Shown here piece by piece: positions 55,659-64,000 of a DNA stretch of 64,000 nucleotides; the stretch's first letter is position 1; each line of letters opens with the position of its first letter. The notes beneath the pieces are model-generated. The model made no database searches and was not told the origin of the DNA. It saw only the letters and a program-made list of their open reading frames with translations. Position numbers and translations under genes: made by a program. The stretch comes from Martinezella rhizogenes (GTDB lineage: Bacteria; Pseudomonadota; Alphaproteobacteria; Rhizobiales; Rhizobiaceae). The DNA is taken from the NCBI RefSeq assembly GCF_027460065.1, contig NZ_JAPYZZ010000007.1, positions 310,001-374,000 on the forward strand. The letters are read 5' to 3'.

Positions 55659-56097
55659 CGGCTTCCTGCTCGATACCAATATCATATCCCGTTTTGCTCC
55701 CGACAAGCCCATCCCATCCGAAGCGACCCGCACATGGTTCCATGTGCAGGGCGAGGCCGATACACTTTATCTGTCAACTATGACCGTTGCCGAAATCCAA
55801 AAGGGAATAGGATATCTTGTTCGCAAGGGCGCCATCGATCGCGCCAAACGTCTGAATGGCTGGTTGAGTTCTCTGACCGAAAACTTCGGGGATAGAATAT
55901 TGCCAATGGATGTCGCGGTTGCCCGTGTAGCGGGCGCGATGGAGGATGTGGCAAACAGCAAAGGCCGCCATCCCGGCCTTGCTGACTTGATCATTGCCGC
56001 CACCGCTCAAGTCTATAATCTGACCGTAACAACCGAAAACCTGAAGCACTTCCTTCCGCTTGGCGTTTCTGCGGATTTGCCCGCGCCGCTCAGGTAG
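55651..56097 (+). CDS. VapC-type PIN-domain toxin ribonuclease
   Basis: A 148-residue toxin with a PIN domain. The acidic Mg2+-binding residues are visible as Asp8 (FLLDTNIISR), Glu48 (TVAEIQKGI) and Asp112 (GLADLIIAAT). Such toxins cleave RNA, often specific tRNAs. It starts with TTG at 55651, eight bases before the antitoxin stop, so it is translated as a coupled pair. It interrupts the usual rsmA-gmk neighbourhood, suggesting insertion. Confidence 0.88.
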   Translation: MSNGFLLDTNIISRFAPDKPIPSEATRTWFHVQGEADTLYLSTMTVAEIQKGIGYLVRKGAIDRAKRLNGWLSSLTENFGDRILPMDVAVARVAGAMEDVANSKGRHPGLADLIIAATAQVYNLTVTTENLKHFLPLGVSADLPAPLR

Positions 56098-56137
56098 TAG
56101 CCCGCGCAAACCGCATAGTAATAATGGAGGCGGGCGA

Positions 56138-56764
56138 ATGCCGGAATTCGCAGGATTTCACTTCAGGGTCGACACAACCTCGCCCGACGCCGATATGTCC
56201 GTCGTTTTATTGCATGGTTCTGGCCGAAAAGACGATGATCTCGTATCGTTCGGCTCGTCTGTTTTCCCAAACGCGTTCCTGTTCTCGCCAAGGGGGAGTC
56301 TGCCCTTCGAAAACGGCTTCGCCTTTTTCCGTCGGACACCAGACCGCCAGTTGGACTTCGACGATCTGGCAAGACGGGCGGAAAGCCTCTGCATATTTCT
56401 GGATTTCGTGGCCCGCGAAACCGGTCACACACCCGTTATTGCCGGGTATTCGAATGGCGCAATCATCGCAGCAGAGGCGATTTTGCAAAACCGGACGTTG
56501 TCCAAAGCCGCAATATTACTTCGCCCCCTTTCGCCCCGTCCAAATCGTGCTTTTCCCTCAATGGCGGGATATCCGGCGCTTCTGATTGCGACAGAGGACG
56601 ATACCCGTCGCGATCCCTCAGACGCGCCATATTTGGCCGGGCAATTCGAAAAAGCCGACGCCGACGTTACATTAGAAGTATTCGCTGGCGGTCACGGCTG
56701 GGCTGAAGAAGACGCTGACATCCACACTTGCAAGACATGGCTGAGCAAATTGGATAGCCTCTAG
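56138..56764 (+). CDS. Alpha/beta-hydrolase (phospholipase/carboxylesterase type)
   Basis: A 208-residue hydrolase. VVLLHGSGRKDDDLVSFGSS is the oxyanion region, GYSNG is the nucleophile elbow (Ser of G-x-S-x-G), ATEDDTRRD gives a candidate Asp, and GGHGW supplies the catalytic His. GGAGG lies 7 bases before the ATG. It belongs to the small cytosolic carboxylesterase/DUF family. It sits just downstream of the toxin gene on the same strand and is not expected between rsmA and gmk, so it may have arrived with that insert. Confidence 0.82.
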   Translation: MPEFAGFHFRVDTTSPDADMSVVLLHGSGRKDDDLVSFGSSVFPNAFLFSPRGSLPFENGFAFFRRTPDRQLDFDDLARRAESLCIFLDFVARETGHTPVIAGYSNGAIIAAEAILQNRTLSKAAILLRPLSPRPNRAFPSMAGYPALLIATEDDTRRDPSDAPYLAGQFEKADADVTLEVFAGGHGWAEEDADIHTCKTWLSKLDSL

Positions 56765-56796
56765 CGAAGTCCAAGGTGTTACAGTACGCGAGACAG

Positions 56797-57459
56797 TTAA
56801 AGCTTCGGCTCTTCCTCGAGCAACGCCCTCACGAAGTCGAACATGCCGTGGCGGCGGTCACGGCGGACGCGTTCGGCCTTGACGATCGCTTCTATGCCCT
56901 CGAAGGCAGCCTGCAGGTCGTCGTTGAGGATGACATAATCATAGTCGCGCCAGTGTTCGATCTCTGCGCGGGAATTGAGGAGGCGGGTCTTGATGACCTC
57001 TTCGCTATCTTCAGCGCGGCGGTGCAGCCGTGACTGCAACTCGGTCATGGTCGGCGGCAGGATGAAGATCGAGACGACGTCGGCCTTCATCTTGTCCTGC
57101 AGCTGCTCGGCGCCCTGCCAGTCGATATCGAACAGCATGTCGCGGCCGGCGGCCATCGCCGCTTCGACCGGTTCGCGCGGCGTACCATAAAAATTGCCGT
57201 GGACTTCGGCCCATTCGAGCAGCTCGTCATTATCGCGCATGCGCTCGAAATCACGCTTGGAGATGAAGTGATAGTGGATGCCCTCGATCTCGCTCTGGCG
57301 GCGCGGACGTGTCGTGACGCTGACGGAAAGGCTGATATTCTTGTCTTTCTCAAGCAGATTGCGCGCAATCGTGGACTTGCCCGCGCCCGATGGCGAAGAA
57401 ATCACCAGCATCAGCCCCCTGCGGGCAATCGTGACGGGAGAATTATTCACCGGGACCAT
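56797..57459 (-). CDS. gmk: Guanylate kinase
   Basis: A 220-residue P-loop kinase that phosphorylates GMP to GDP. The Walker A motif is [16 protein letters not shown]. Nucleotide-binding segments [32 protein letters not shown] and [12 protein letters not shown] follow, and the lid is within VSIFILPPT and [10 protein letters not shown]. It lies upstream of no obvious terminator. It follows yicC, with 5 bases between them. Confidence 0.96.
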   Translation of the reverse strand: MVPVNNSPVTIARRGLMLVISSPSGAGKSTIARNLLEKDKNISLSVSVTTRPRRQSEIEGIHYHFISKRDFERMRDNDELLEWAEVHGNFYGTPREPVEAAMAAGRDMLFDIDWQGAEQLQDKMKADVVSIFILPPTMTELQSRLHRRAEDSEEVIKTRLLNSRAEIEHWRDYDYVILNDDLQAAFEGIEAIVKAERVRRDRRHGMFDFVRALLEEEPKL

Positions 57460-57464
57460 GGGGT

Positions 57465-58352
57465 CTACTCCAGATTTTGAACCTGTTCGCGAAACTGGTC
57501 GATCACCACTTTCAACTCTATGCCCGCTGCGGTTACCGCACTGGCATTCGATTTGGAACAGATTGTATTCGACTCGCGGTTAAATTCCTGTGCAAGAAAA
57601 TCGAGCTTGCGGCCGACAGGGCCGCCATTCTCCAACAGTTCGCGGGAAGCCTGAACATGGGCATGCAGCCGGTCGATCTCTTCACGCAGATCCGCCTTGG
57701 TGGCAATCAGCGCTGCCTCGGCATGCAGGCGGTCACGGTCGAGCCCGTGCATACCGTCACCGATGAGGGCGATCTGCTGGGCGAGCCGTGCCGCAATCTG
57801 CTCGGGCTGGCGGGATGGGTCATTCTCGATGATATCCACGAGCTGCTCGATGCGGTTGATGTGGCCGGAGAGGATGGCAAACAGCGACGCCCCTTCCCGC
57901 TCGCGCATGTCCTTCAGCCTCTCCACGGCAGCGGCAAAACCGGCAAGCACTTCACCATTGCGCGCCGCCTGCGCTTCGGCATCATCTTCCGCCTCACGAA
58001 AATCGACCAGCCCGCGTATCGTCAGCAACGTATCGAAGCTCAGCGGCTTGTCGTCCACGACATCAGCGAGCTCCTTCTTGAGCGCCAGAACGGCGGCCAG
58101 CGCGTCGCGGTTGATCACGGCCTCAAGCCGGTTTTCCGCAATCGCCAGCGTCAGGCCCGCCTGAATATTGCCGCGGGAAAGATGCTCGCTCGCGATTTCG
58201 CGCAGGCCGCTTTCCAGTGCTTCAAGACCGGTCGGCAGGCGCAGGCGCACATCGAGCCCCTTGCCGTTCACCGAACGCAACTCCCAGGCCCAGCGGTAAC
58301 GGCCGGAGGTTCCTTCGCTGCGCGCAAAGCCGGTCATCGATTGCAATGTCAT
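57465..58352 (-). CDS. YicC-type RNA endonuclease
   Basis: A 295-residue protein of the YicC/YloC family. The start [20 protein letters not shown] is the family hallmark. [13 protein letters not shown] and the C-terminal block ([38 protein letters not shown]) match the metal-dependent RNA endonuclease fold. Family members degrade small RNAs such as RyhB in E. coli. The ATG at 58352 was chosen over the upstream frame to 58382. It lies between mltG and gmk on one transcript. Confidence 0.9.
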   Translation of the reverse strand: MTLQSMTGFARSEGTSGRYRWAWELRSVNGKGLDVRLRLPTGLEALESGLREIASEHLSRGNIQAGLTLAIAENRLEAVINRDALAAVLALKKELADVVDDKPLSFDTLLTIRGLVDFREAEDDAEAQAARNGEVLAGFAAAVERLKDMREREGASLFAILSGHINRIEQLVDIIENDPSRQPEQIAARLAQQIALIGDGMHGLDRDRLHAEAALIATKADLREEIDRLHAHVQASRELLENGGPVGRKLDFLAQEFNRESNTICSKSNASAVTAAGIELKVVIDQFREQVQNLE

Positions 58353-58418
58353 ATCTGAAAGCCCCCCGGTCATGCCGCGCAAAACGGGCCCTGTGATGAC
58401 AGGGCCCGGTTAAGATTA

Positions 58419-59639
58419 TCAGTTATTGGCAGGTTTTTCCGCCTCGGCGCCGCCCGGTTGACCATCCACGATCACATCGGGATTGCCGCCGGAAGCAGCT
58501 TTTTCGGCCTCGATCTTGCGCCAGCGGCGGACGTTGGCGTTGTGCTCTTCAAGCGTCTTGGCGAAGACGTGGCCGCCAGTGCCATCGGCCACGAAGTAAA
58601 TATCATCCGTGCGCCATGGATTGGCGACTGCCTCAAGCGCCGCCCGGCCCGGATTGGCGATGGGAGACGGCGGCAGGCCCTTGATGACATAGGTGTTGAA
58701 CGGCGTCTGCTTCTGCAGGTCCGACTGATAGATCGGCCGGTCGGACGGTTTGCCGTCGCCGCCGAACAGACCGTAGATGATCGTCGGGTCGGATTGCAGG
58801 CGCATGCCCTTCTTCAGGCGGTTATAGAAGACGGAGGCGACGTGGGCGCGCTCGTCATCCTTGCCGGTTTCCTTCTCGACGATCGAGGCGAGCGTCACGA
58901 ATTCTTCGACGGTCTTGATCGGCAGGTCGGGATCACGCCGCTCCCAGATCATGTCGATCAGCTTGTCCTGCGCCGCGCTCATCTGACTGATGATTTCTTC
59001 GCGTTTGGTGCCGCGGGTGAAGCGGTACGTATCAGGGCGCAGACTGCCCTCAGGTGGCAGCGTTGCGGGCAGTTCACCATCCAGCACCTCGTCTGCAGCA
59101 AGGCGTGCGAACATCTGCTTCACGGTCAGACCTTCCGGCAGCGACACGGAATAAAGGATCGATTTGCCGGATTCCAGGAGCAGCAGGATATCCTTCATCG
59201 ATGCGCCGGCCTTGATCTCATATTCGCCGGTTTTCAGCGTCTGGTCCTTTTGCAGATAGCTGCCGGCCATCAGACGGAAAACGCGCGCGTTCGAGATGAC
59301 GTCGTTGCGCTCGAGGTTATTGGCAATCTCGATGAGACCCGCGCCATTGCGGACGGTAAAATGTGTATTCGTTTCAAGCGGACCAGGCTCCTGGAACGCA
59401 TTGATCATGTAATAGAAAGCGGCAATGGCGAGTACGCAGACCGCGACTGCGAGCGTCATCAGAAAGTTCAGGAAGATCACAAGCTGCCCGTGGGCCTTGC
59501 GCGAGCGCTTGGGTGGCGCCGGCACTTTTTCCGGCCGCAAGGCTTCCGTCGGGGATTTCGGAATGATCGGGCCGCGATTGCCTTCGCCCGCACCGTTCTG
59601 CCCGTATGGTCCCTGGCTGTTCTGATTCGTGTCGCTCAC
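58419..59639 (-). CDS. mltG: Endolytic transglycosylase MltG
   Basis: A 406-residue inner-membrane lytic transglycosylase that cuts nascent peptidoglycan. One TM segment (about residues 47-72) precedes a LysM-like region and the YceG catalytic domain. Conserved blocks are SLPEGLTVKQMFARL, TLASIVEKETGKDDERA with the catalytic Glu, and SDPTIIYGLFGGDGKPSD. A Pro/Lys-rich cytoplasmic N-terminus precedes the TM. It is upstream of yicC on the same strand and downstream of fabF, separated by 362 bases. Confidence 0.94.
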   Translation of the reverse strand: MSDTNQNSQGPYGQNGAGEGNRGPIIPKSPTEALRPEKVPAPPKRSRKAHGQLVIFLNFLMTLAVAVCVLAIAAFYYMINAFQEPGPLETNTHFTVRNGAGLIEIANNLERNDVISNARVFRLMAGSYLQKDQTLKTGEYEIKAGASMKDILLLLESGKSILYSVSLPEGLTVKQMFARLAADEVLDGELPATLPPEGSLRPDTYRFTRGTKREEIISQMSAAQDKLIDMIWERRDPDLPIKTVEEFVTLASIVEKETGKDDERAHVASVFYNRLKKGMRLQSDPTIIYGLFGGDGKPSDRPIYQSDLQKQTPFNTYVIKGLPPSPIANPGRAALEAVANPWRTDDIYFVADGTGGHVFAKTLEEHNANVRRWRKIEAEKAASGGNPDVIVDGQPGGAEAEKPANN

Positions 59640-60001
59640 CGTCGGTCCTTTTCAGTTCGGCGTTGTCAGCGCTTTTTGCGCAGGTAATGCGGCAAAAACA
59701 GGTTCGGAATGCCGTCCCGCACCACATGGAGATATCGTGAAGCCCTGATATTGCGCTTCACGGCCATCGTTTAGGACAAAGCCCATGGAGAAAGCCGCCC
59801 GCAGCCGGAAATAACCCGACCCGGCAAACGTCTTCCATAAACGACTACAATATCGGCGCGAAAATCGGAATGGCTTTCGCAAGCCGTGATACGTTCTTCA
59901 AAGGAAAGAACATGCTTGTCGGCGTCCGGCAGGAGAACGCCGCAACCGCCATGGACGGCTTGCGGCGCGAATGCCATCGCGATGGCAAATCGCCGCCGCG
60001 A
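59640..60001. other. Intergenic region between fabF and mltG
   Basis: No convincing gene was found in this 362-base stretch; the open frames are short and lack ribosome sites. An 8-bp perfect hairpin CGTGAAGC/GCTTCACG (59736-59762) and a 16-bp palindrome TGCCATCGCGATGGCA (59972-59987) lie here. They may serve as 3' structures for fabF or the leader of mltG. Confidence 0.4.
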
Positions 60002-61264
60002 TTATGCTTCGTAACGACGCAGCACGAGCGAGGCGTTGGTGCCGCCAAAACCGAAGGAGTTCGAGAGCGCCACATTGACCTGCCGCTTGCGCGCCTTGTG
60101 CGGCACGAGGTCGATCTTCGTCTCGACATCGGGATTGTCGAGATTGAGCGTCGGCGGAACAATGTTGTCGCGGATCGCAAGCGTCGCGAAAATTGCCTCG
60201 ATAGCGCCGGCAGCGCCTAGAAGATGGCCGGTGGCCGACTTGGTGGAAGACATGGAAATCTTCGGAGCCGATTCGCCGACCAGACGTTCGACCGCGCCAA
60301 GCTCGATCGTGTCGGCCATGGTGGAGGTGCCGTGGGCGTTGATATAGTCGATATCGTCAGGCGTAAGGCCCGCACGCTTCAGCGCCATGGACATGCAGCG
60401 GTAGGCACCGTCGCCGTCCTCGGACGGCGCCGTGATATGGAAGGCATCACCGGAAAGGCCGTAACCGACGACTTCGGCGTAAATCTTCGCGCCGCGCGCC
60501 TTGGCATGCTCGAGCTCTTCGAGAACGACGATGCCAGCGCCCTCGCCCATGACGAAACCGTCGCGGTCGCGGTCGTAGGGACGCGAAGCCTTCTGCGGGT
60601 CGTCATTGTGCTGGGTGGAAAGCGCCTTGCAGGCGGCAAAACCGGCAAGCGCGATGCGGCAGACCGGCGATTCGGCACCACCGGCAACCATGACCTCGGC
60701 ATCGCCAAGCGCGATCAGCCGGGCGGCGTCGCCGATAGCGTGTGCGCCGGTCGAGCAGGCCGTTACCACGGAATGATTCGGACCGCGCAGCTTGTGGCGA
60801 ATGGAAACCTGGCCGGATACGAGGTTGATCAGACGGCCGGGAATGAAAAATGGAGAAATGCGGCGTGGGCCCTTGTCGCGCAGCGTGTAACCCGCCTCGA
60901 CGATGCCTTCCAGACCGCCGATGCCGGAGCCAATCAGAACGCCGGTGGCGATCTGGTCGTCGTCCGTTTCCGGATGCCAGTTTGCGTCGGCAAGCGCCAT
61001 GTCGGCGGCAGCCATGCCGTAGAGGATGAAAGGATCGACCTTGCGCTGTTCCTTGGGCTCCATCCAGTCATCGGCATTGAAGGTGCCGTTGGAGCCGTCG
61101 CCGACGGGAATGCGGCAGGCGATCTTTGCGGGCAGGTCTTCGACCTCGAATTCAGTCACGAGACGGGCGCCGTTCTGGCCGGCCAAAAGCCGCTCCCAGG
61201 TCACTTCCGTTCCACATCCAAGAGGAGATACCATGCCGGTACCGGTGATAACGACACGCCTCAT
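60002..61264 (-). CDS. fabF: 3-oxoacyl-ACP synthase II (beta-ketoacyl-ACP synthase)
   Basis: A 420-residue condensing enzyme that elongates acyl-ACP with malonyl-ACP. The nucleophile Cys is in VVTACSTGAHAIG (about residue 165), and the two active-site His are in INAHGTSTMADT and SATGHLLGAAGAIEA. It begins MRRVVITGTGMVSPLG. The ATG at 61264 was chosen because a GGAG ribosome site precedes it by 8 bases. It follows acpP with a terminator-like hairpin between them. Confidence 0.95.
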   Translation of the reverse strand: MRRVVITGTGMVSPLGCGTEVTWERLLAGQNGARLVTEFEVEDLPAKIACRIPVGDGSNGTFNADDWMEPKEQRKVDPFILYGMAAADMALADANWHPETDDDQIATGVLIGSGIGGLEGIVEAGYTLRDKGPRRISPFFIPGRLINLVSGQVSIRHKLRGPNHSVVTACSTGAHAIGDAARLIALGDAEVMVAGGAESPVCRIALAGFAACKALSTQHNDDPQKASRPYDRDRDGFVMGEGAGIVVLEELEHAKARGAKIYAEVVGYGLSGDAFHITAPSEDGDGAYRCMSMALKRAGLTPDDIDYINAHGTSTMADTIELGAVERLVGESAPKISMSSTKSATGHLLGAAGAIEAIFATLAIRDNIVPPTLNLDNPDVETKIDLVPHKARKRQVNVALSNSFGFGGTNASLVLRRYEA

Positions 61265-61449
61265 CGCCAATGCTCCGCCCTTATCCAAATCATCGGTCTT
61301 TTCTGCAACACCGGGCACCATGGTATGGTACTCACGGCAGGCTGCAGTATGTCTAAATCTTTGCATGAAGGTTGCAGGCCGCGTTGTTGCGGCCCGTGAC
61401 CCTTGCGACAGCAGGAAAGCGCGCCCTTCGAAGCACCTACCGTCTGCCT

Positions 61450-61480
61450 ATAAAACATTGGCCCGGACAAGCCGGGCCAA
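61450..61480 (-). terminator. Terminator-like hairpin between acpP and fabF
   Basis: TTGGCCCGG (61458-61466) pairs with CCGGGCCAA (61472-61480) around a 5-base loop, followed on the minus strand by TGTTTT. It should end or attenuate the acpP transcript before fabF, allowing more acpP than fabF product. Confidence 0.75.
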
Positions 61481-61516
61481 GACGGGAAGATATGTCACCT
61501 TCCCGATGAAGGTCGA

Positions 61517-61753
61517 TCAGGCCTGGGCCTTCTCGATGAACTTGACGGCGTCGCCGACGGTCAGGATCGAGTCAGCTGCGTCGTCGGGAATCTCAACGCC
61601 GAATTCTTCTTCGAAAGCCATGACCAGTTCAACGGTGTCGAGCGAATCAGCGCCCAGATCGTCAATGAAGCTGGCGCCTTCGACAACCTTGTCGGCGTCA
61701 ACGCCAAGATGATCAATTACAATTTTCTTTACGCGTTCTGCGATATCGCTCAT
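61517..61753 (-). CDS. acpP: Acyl carrier protein
   Basis: A 78-residue acidic carrier for growing acyl chains. Ser37 in the [14 protein letters not shown] motif is the 4'-phosphopantetheine attachment site. The helix II acidic surface ([12 protein letters not shown]) that docks with Fab enzymes is present. Its size equals that of canonical AcpP. A GAGGAAA ribosome site precedes the ATG at 61753. It lies between fabG and fabF, the normal order in bacteria. Confidence 0.97.
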   Translation of the reverse strand: MSDIAERVKKIVIDHLGVDADKVVEGASFIDDLGADSLDTVELVMAFEEEFGVEIPDDAADSILTVGDAVKFIEKAQA

Positions 61754-62103
61754 GTCGGTTTCCTCGACCTTTATTTTGAAAGGGAATGCCTTTCGGCACC
61801 CTGCCCTGTTAGAAGCCCTCATGCGCCGTTCAAATCCGGCACCGCTGGCAAACCCGTTCAACCCGGTCCAAGCTAGACATCGTCACGCAAAATCGCAACG
61901 GCTTCCTGTCTCTCCGGGACGACTGTTCACAGTCTTGGCCCGCTTAACATGGTTTCAATCGGTCGAAAAGCCTGAAAACGCGCTAAGCACAGCGTATGAC
62001 AGGCAATTTCCCCGAAAACCAGCAAGCGGGGCCTTGCGGCGCCAGCTACCCAAGAAGGTGCTTAAACAGCGCCGCAATCCTTTTATGACGGCCGCAAGTG
62101 CCG
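61754..62103. other. Intergenic region between fabG and acpP
   Basis: This 350-base region holds the acpP ribosome site and presumably its promoter. No coding frame is convincing, and I could not assign -35/-10 elements. Nothing else was seen. Confidence 0.4.
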
Positions 62104-62841
62104 TCAGATCATCGCCATGCCACCGTTGACGTGCAGGGTCTGGCCGGTCATGTAGGCGGCTTCATTGGAAGCCAGATACAGAACGGCAGACGCAACCTCG
62201 GCGCCGGTGCCCATGCGCTTCATGGGAATGGCGCCCATGATGGCGTCTTTCTGCTTGTCGTTCAGCTTGCCGGTCATCGCGCTTTCAATGAAGCCCGGCG
62301 CCACGCAGTTGACGGTGACGTTGCGGGTGGCGATTTCCTGCGCCAGCGACTTCGAAAAACCGATCATGCCGGCCTTGGAGGCGCAATAGTTCGCCTGGCC
62401 GGGATTGCCCGTAACACCGACGATGGAGGTGATGTTGATGATGCGGCCAAAACGGCGGCGCATCATCGGATGCGTCAGCTCGCGCGTCAGGCGGAACATC
62501 GCCGTCAGGTTCACTTCGATGACGTTGTCCCAGTCCTCGTCGCTCATGCGCACGAAGAGGCCGTCCTTGGTGATGCCGGCATTGTTGACGAGAATATCGA
62601 CGCCTTCCAGCTCGGCTTCGGCCTTTTCGCCGAGCGCCTTGACCTCGGCGCGGTCGGCGAGGTTGGCCGGGAAAATCTTGACGCGGTCGCCAAGTTCCGC
62701 CGCCAGCGCCTCAAGTTTTTCAACGCGGGTGCCGTGCAGGCCGACTGTTGCGCCCTGTTTGTGCAGAAGGCGGGCGATTTCTTCGCCGATGCCGCCGGTC
62801 GCGCCGGTTACGAGAGCCTTGCGGCCTGTCAGATCTAACAT
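62104..62841 (-). CDS. fabG: 3-oxoacyl-ACP reductase
   Basis: A 245-residue NADPH-dependent SDR that reduces beta-ketoacyl-ACP. TGATGGIGEEIARLLHKQG is the cofactor loop, NNAG the structural motif, and YCASK the catalytic Tyr-x3-Lys. The central block with VNLTAMFRLTRELTHPMMRR and ITSIVGVTGNPGQANY is characteristic of FabG, and the C-terminal TGQTLHVNGGMAMI agrees. It follows fabD on the minus strand, with 95 bases between them. Confidence 0.96.
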   Translation of the reverse strand: MLDLTGRKALVTGATGGIGEEIARLLHKQGATVGLHGTRVEKLEALAAELGDRVKIFPANLADRAEVKALGEKAEAELEGVDILVNNAGITKDGLFVRMSDEDWDNVIEVNLTAMFRLTRELTHPMMRRRFGRIINITSIVGVTGNPGQANYCASKAGMIGFSKSLAQEIATRNVTVNCVAPGFIESAMTGKLNDKQKDAIMGAIPMKRMGTGAEVASAVLYLASNEAAYMTGQTLHVNGGMAMI

Positions 62842-62936
62842 GGTCCGTTCCTTCTTAATGGCAAGTCCGCAGGAAGTTTTGCGGCTCTGCGTCGGGAATT
62901 GTCAAAAATAAAAGCCGTTGCGGGGCGAAGCCCGTC

Positions 62937-63881
62937 TCAGCCGATAAGAGTGGCAAGAAGCTGGTCGATATCGGCTGCACCGTTGACGGCAACGCCGTTC
63001 ACCGTCTTGTCGATACGGCGGGCAAGGCCCGTCAGCACCTTGCCGGAGCCGATCTCGTAAAGCTGCGTGATATTGTTGGCGGCAAACCACTCAACCGTTT
63101 CGCGCCAGCGCACCTGACCCGTCACCTGCTCGACCAGCAGGGCGGCGATCTCGTCGGCATCGGAAACCGGCGCGGCGCGTACATTGGCGATGACGGGCAC
63201 GACGGGCGCCTTCTTTTCGACATTGGCCAGCGCCTCGCGCATCGCTTCCGCAGCCGGCGCCATCAGCGCCGAGTGGAAAGGCGCGGAAACCGGCAGCATG
63301 ATGGCGCGCTTGGCACCTTTTTCGGAAGCGATCGCGGCGGCTTTCTCGACAGCGGCCTTGGAGCCGGAGATGACCAGCTGGCCGCCGCCATTATCATTGG
63401 CGATCTGGCAGACGCCGAGAATGCCGGCCTCCTCGCAGATTGCCGAAACCGCATCATGCTCCAGCCCGATGATCGCTGCCATGGCGCCTTCGCCGACCGG
63501 CACGGCGGCCTGCATGGCGTTGCCGCGGGTGCGCAGAAGCCGCGCGGTATCGGCAATCGAAAAGGTCCCGGCAGCACAGAGCGCCGAATATTCGCCAAGC
63601 GAATGGCCAGCCACATAAGACACCGTATCGGACAGCTTCAGGCCACGCGCTTCCAGAACGCGCATCACTGCCATAGAGACGGCCATGAGGGCCGGCTGGG
63701 CGTTAGCGGTCAGCGTCAGCGTTTCTTCCGGACCGTTCCACATGATGTCGGAAAGCTTCTGGTCGAGCGCCTCATCGACTTCCTGAAACACGGCGCGCGC
63801 TTCCGGATAGGTGTCCGCCAGCTCCTTGCCCATGCCGACGGCCTGGCTTCCCTGACCGGGAAATGTGAATGCAATACCCAT
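62937..63881 (-). CDS. fabD: Malonyl-CoA:ACP transacylase
   Basis: A 314-residue enzyme that transfers malonyl groups to AcpP. AFTFPGQGSQAVGMG begins the fold, the active-site serine lies in AGHSLGEYSALCAAG, and the oxyanion and His region is in LPVSAPFHSALM. The ATG at 63881 has AAGGA 9 bases upstream. It heads the fabD-fabG-acpP-fabF run in the reverse orientation of the window. The remaining 119 bases of the window (63882-64000) hold no recognised feature. Confidence 0.96.
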   Translation of the reverse strand: MGIAFTFPGQGSQAVGMGKELADTYPEARAVFQEVDEALDQKLSDIMWNGPEETLTLTANAQPALMAVSMAVMRVLEARGLKLSDTVSYVAGHSLGEYSALCAAGTFSIADTARLLRTRGNAMQAAVPVGEGAMAAIIGLEHDAVSAICEEAGILGVCQIANDNGGGQLVISGSKAAVEKAAAIASEKGAKRAIMLPVSAPFHSALMAPAAEAMREALANVEKKAPVVPVIANVRAAPVSDADEIAALLVEQVTGQVRWRETVEWFAANNITQLYEIGSGKVLTGLARRIDKTVNGVAVNGAADIDQLLATLIG

Positions 63882-64000
63882 GGGATGTCGTCCTTCTTTT
63901 CTGGCCTTGCCTTTATTCTTTCGGACTTCCATTCACATTCCGGCTAGCGAAGTCAAGGCTTGAAGCCCTATGGCAGGCGTTTGTCAGGGGTTTTGCCAAC

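Overview
The window looks like chromosomal DNA of a member of the Rhizobiaceae, most likely Agrobacterium. The evidence is GC-rich coding sequence, alphaproteobacterial gene orders (lptF-lptG-lptD-surA-pdxA-rsmA; gmk-yicC-mltG-fabF-acpP-fabG-fabD; uvrC-pgsA-moaD-moaE; perM-hdaA-ppk-ppx), an AopB/RopB-type outer membrane protein, a CGNR regulator and GANTC-rich (CcrM-type) non-coding DNA. No complete mobile element, phage, CRISPR array, rRNA or tRNA gene was seen. This assignment comes from reading protein sequences, not from a database search.

Layout. 1-9652: aspS, an MFS transporter, rnd, a secreted unknown, a class III cyclase, a phytase-like secreted protein, and three small genes (YunG-like, unknown, hexapeptide acetyltransferase). 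9683-15391: a minus-strand operon perM-like, hdaA, ppk, ppx. 15675-17419: purM-purN. 17552-25770: a more accessory stretch with an omptin outer-membrane protease, a short orphan ORF, a NUDIX hydrolase, a molybdopterin oxidoreductase, rlmJ, a YbhN-like membrane protein, secreted RNase T2, a GST and an AopB-type porin. 26119-30366: SDR, uvrC, pgsA, moaD, moaE. 30367-33129: the most unusual region, with a DnaA-box/GANTC/inverted-repeat intergenic segment, a 53-aa ORF, an orphan LivH-type permease facing a CGNR regulator across a 36-bp palindrome, a lipoprotein gene and a composite palindromic repeat. 33263-45746: ndk, a LigE-like GST, three c-di-GMP proteins, an ABC-F ATPase, a two-component system followed by a secreted HbpS/GlcG-like protein, a galactose dehydrogenase-like enzyme and holC. 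45772-55318: pepA, the LPS-export genes lptFG-lptD, surA-like, pdxA, rsmA. 55319-56764: a Phd/VapC-type toxin-antitoxin pair with a readable promoter and operator, plus a small hydrolase. 56797-63881: gmk, yicC, mltG, fabF, acpP, fabG, fabD.

Most genes are housekeeping: envelope assembly (LptF/G/D, SurA, MltG, PgsA, fatty acid synthesis), nucleotide metabolism, translation and rRNA modification, DNA repair, polyphosphate metabolism and replication control. The points most worth following up are the origin-like non-coding segment at 30367-30763, the HbpS-like protein linked to a sensor kinase and regulator (37796-40634), the CGNR/permease palindrome (31886-31921), the omptin and the composite repeat at 33011-33129.
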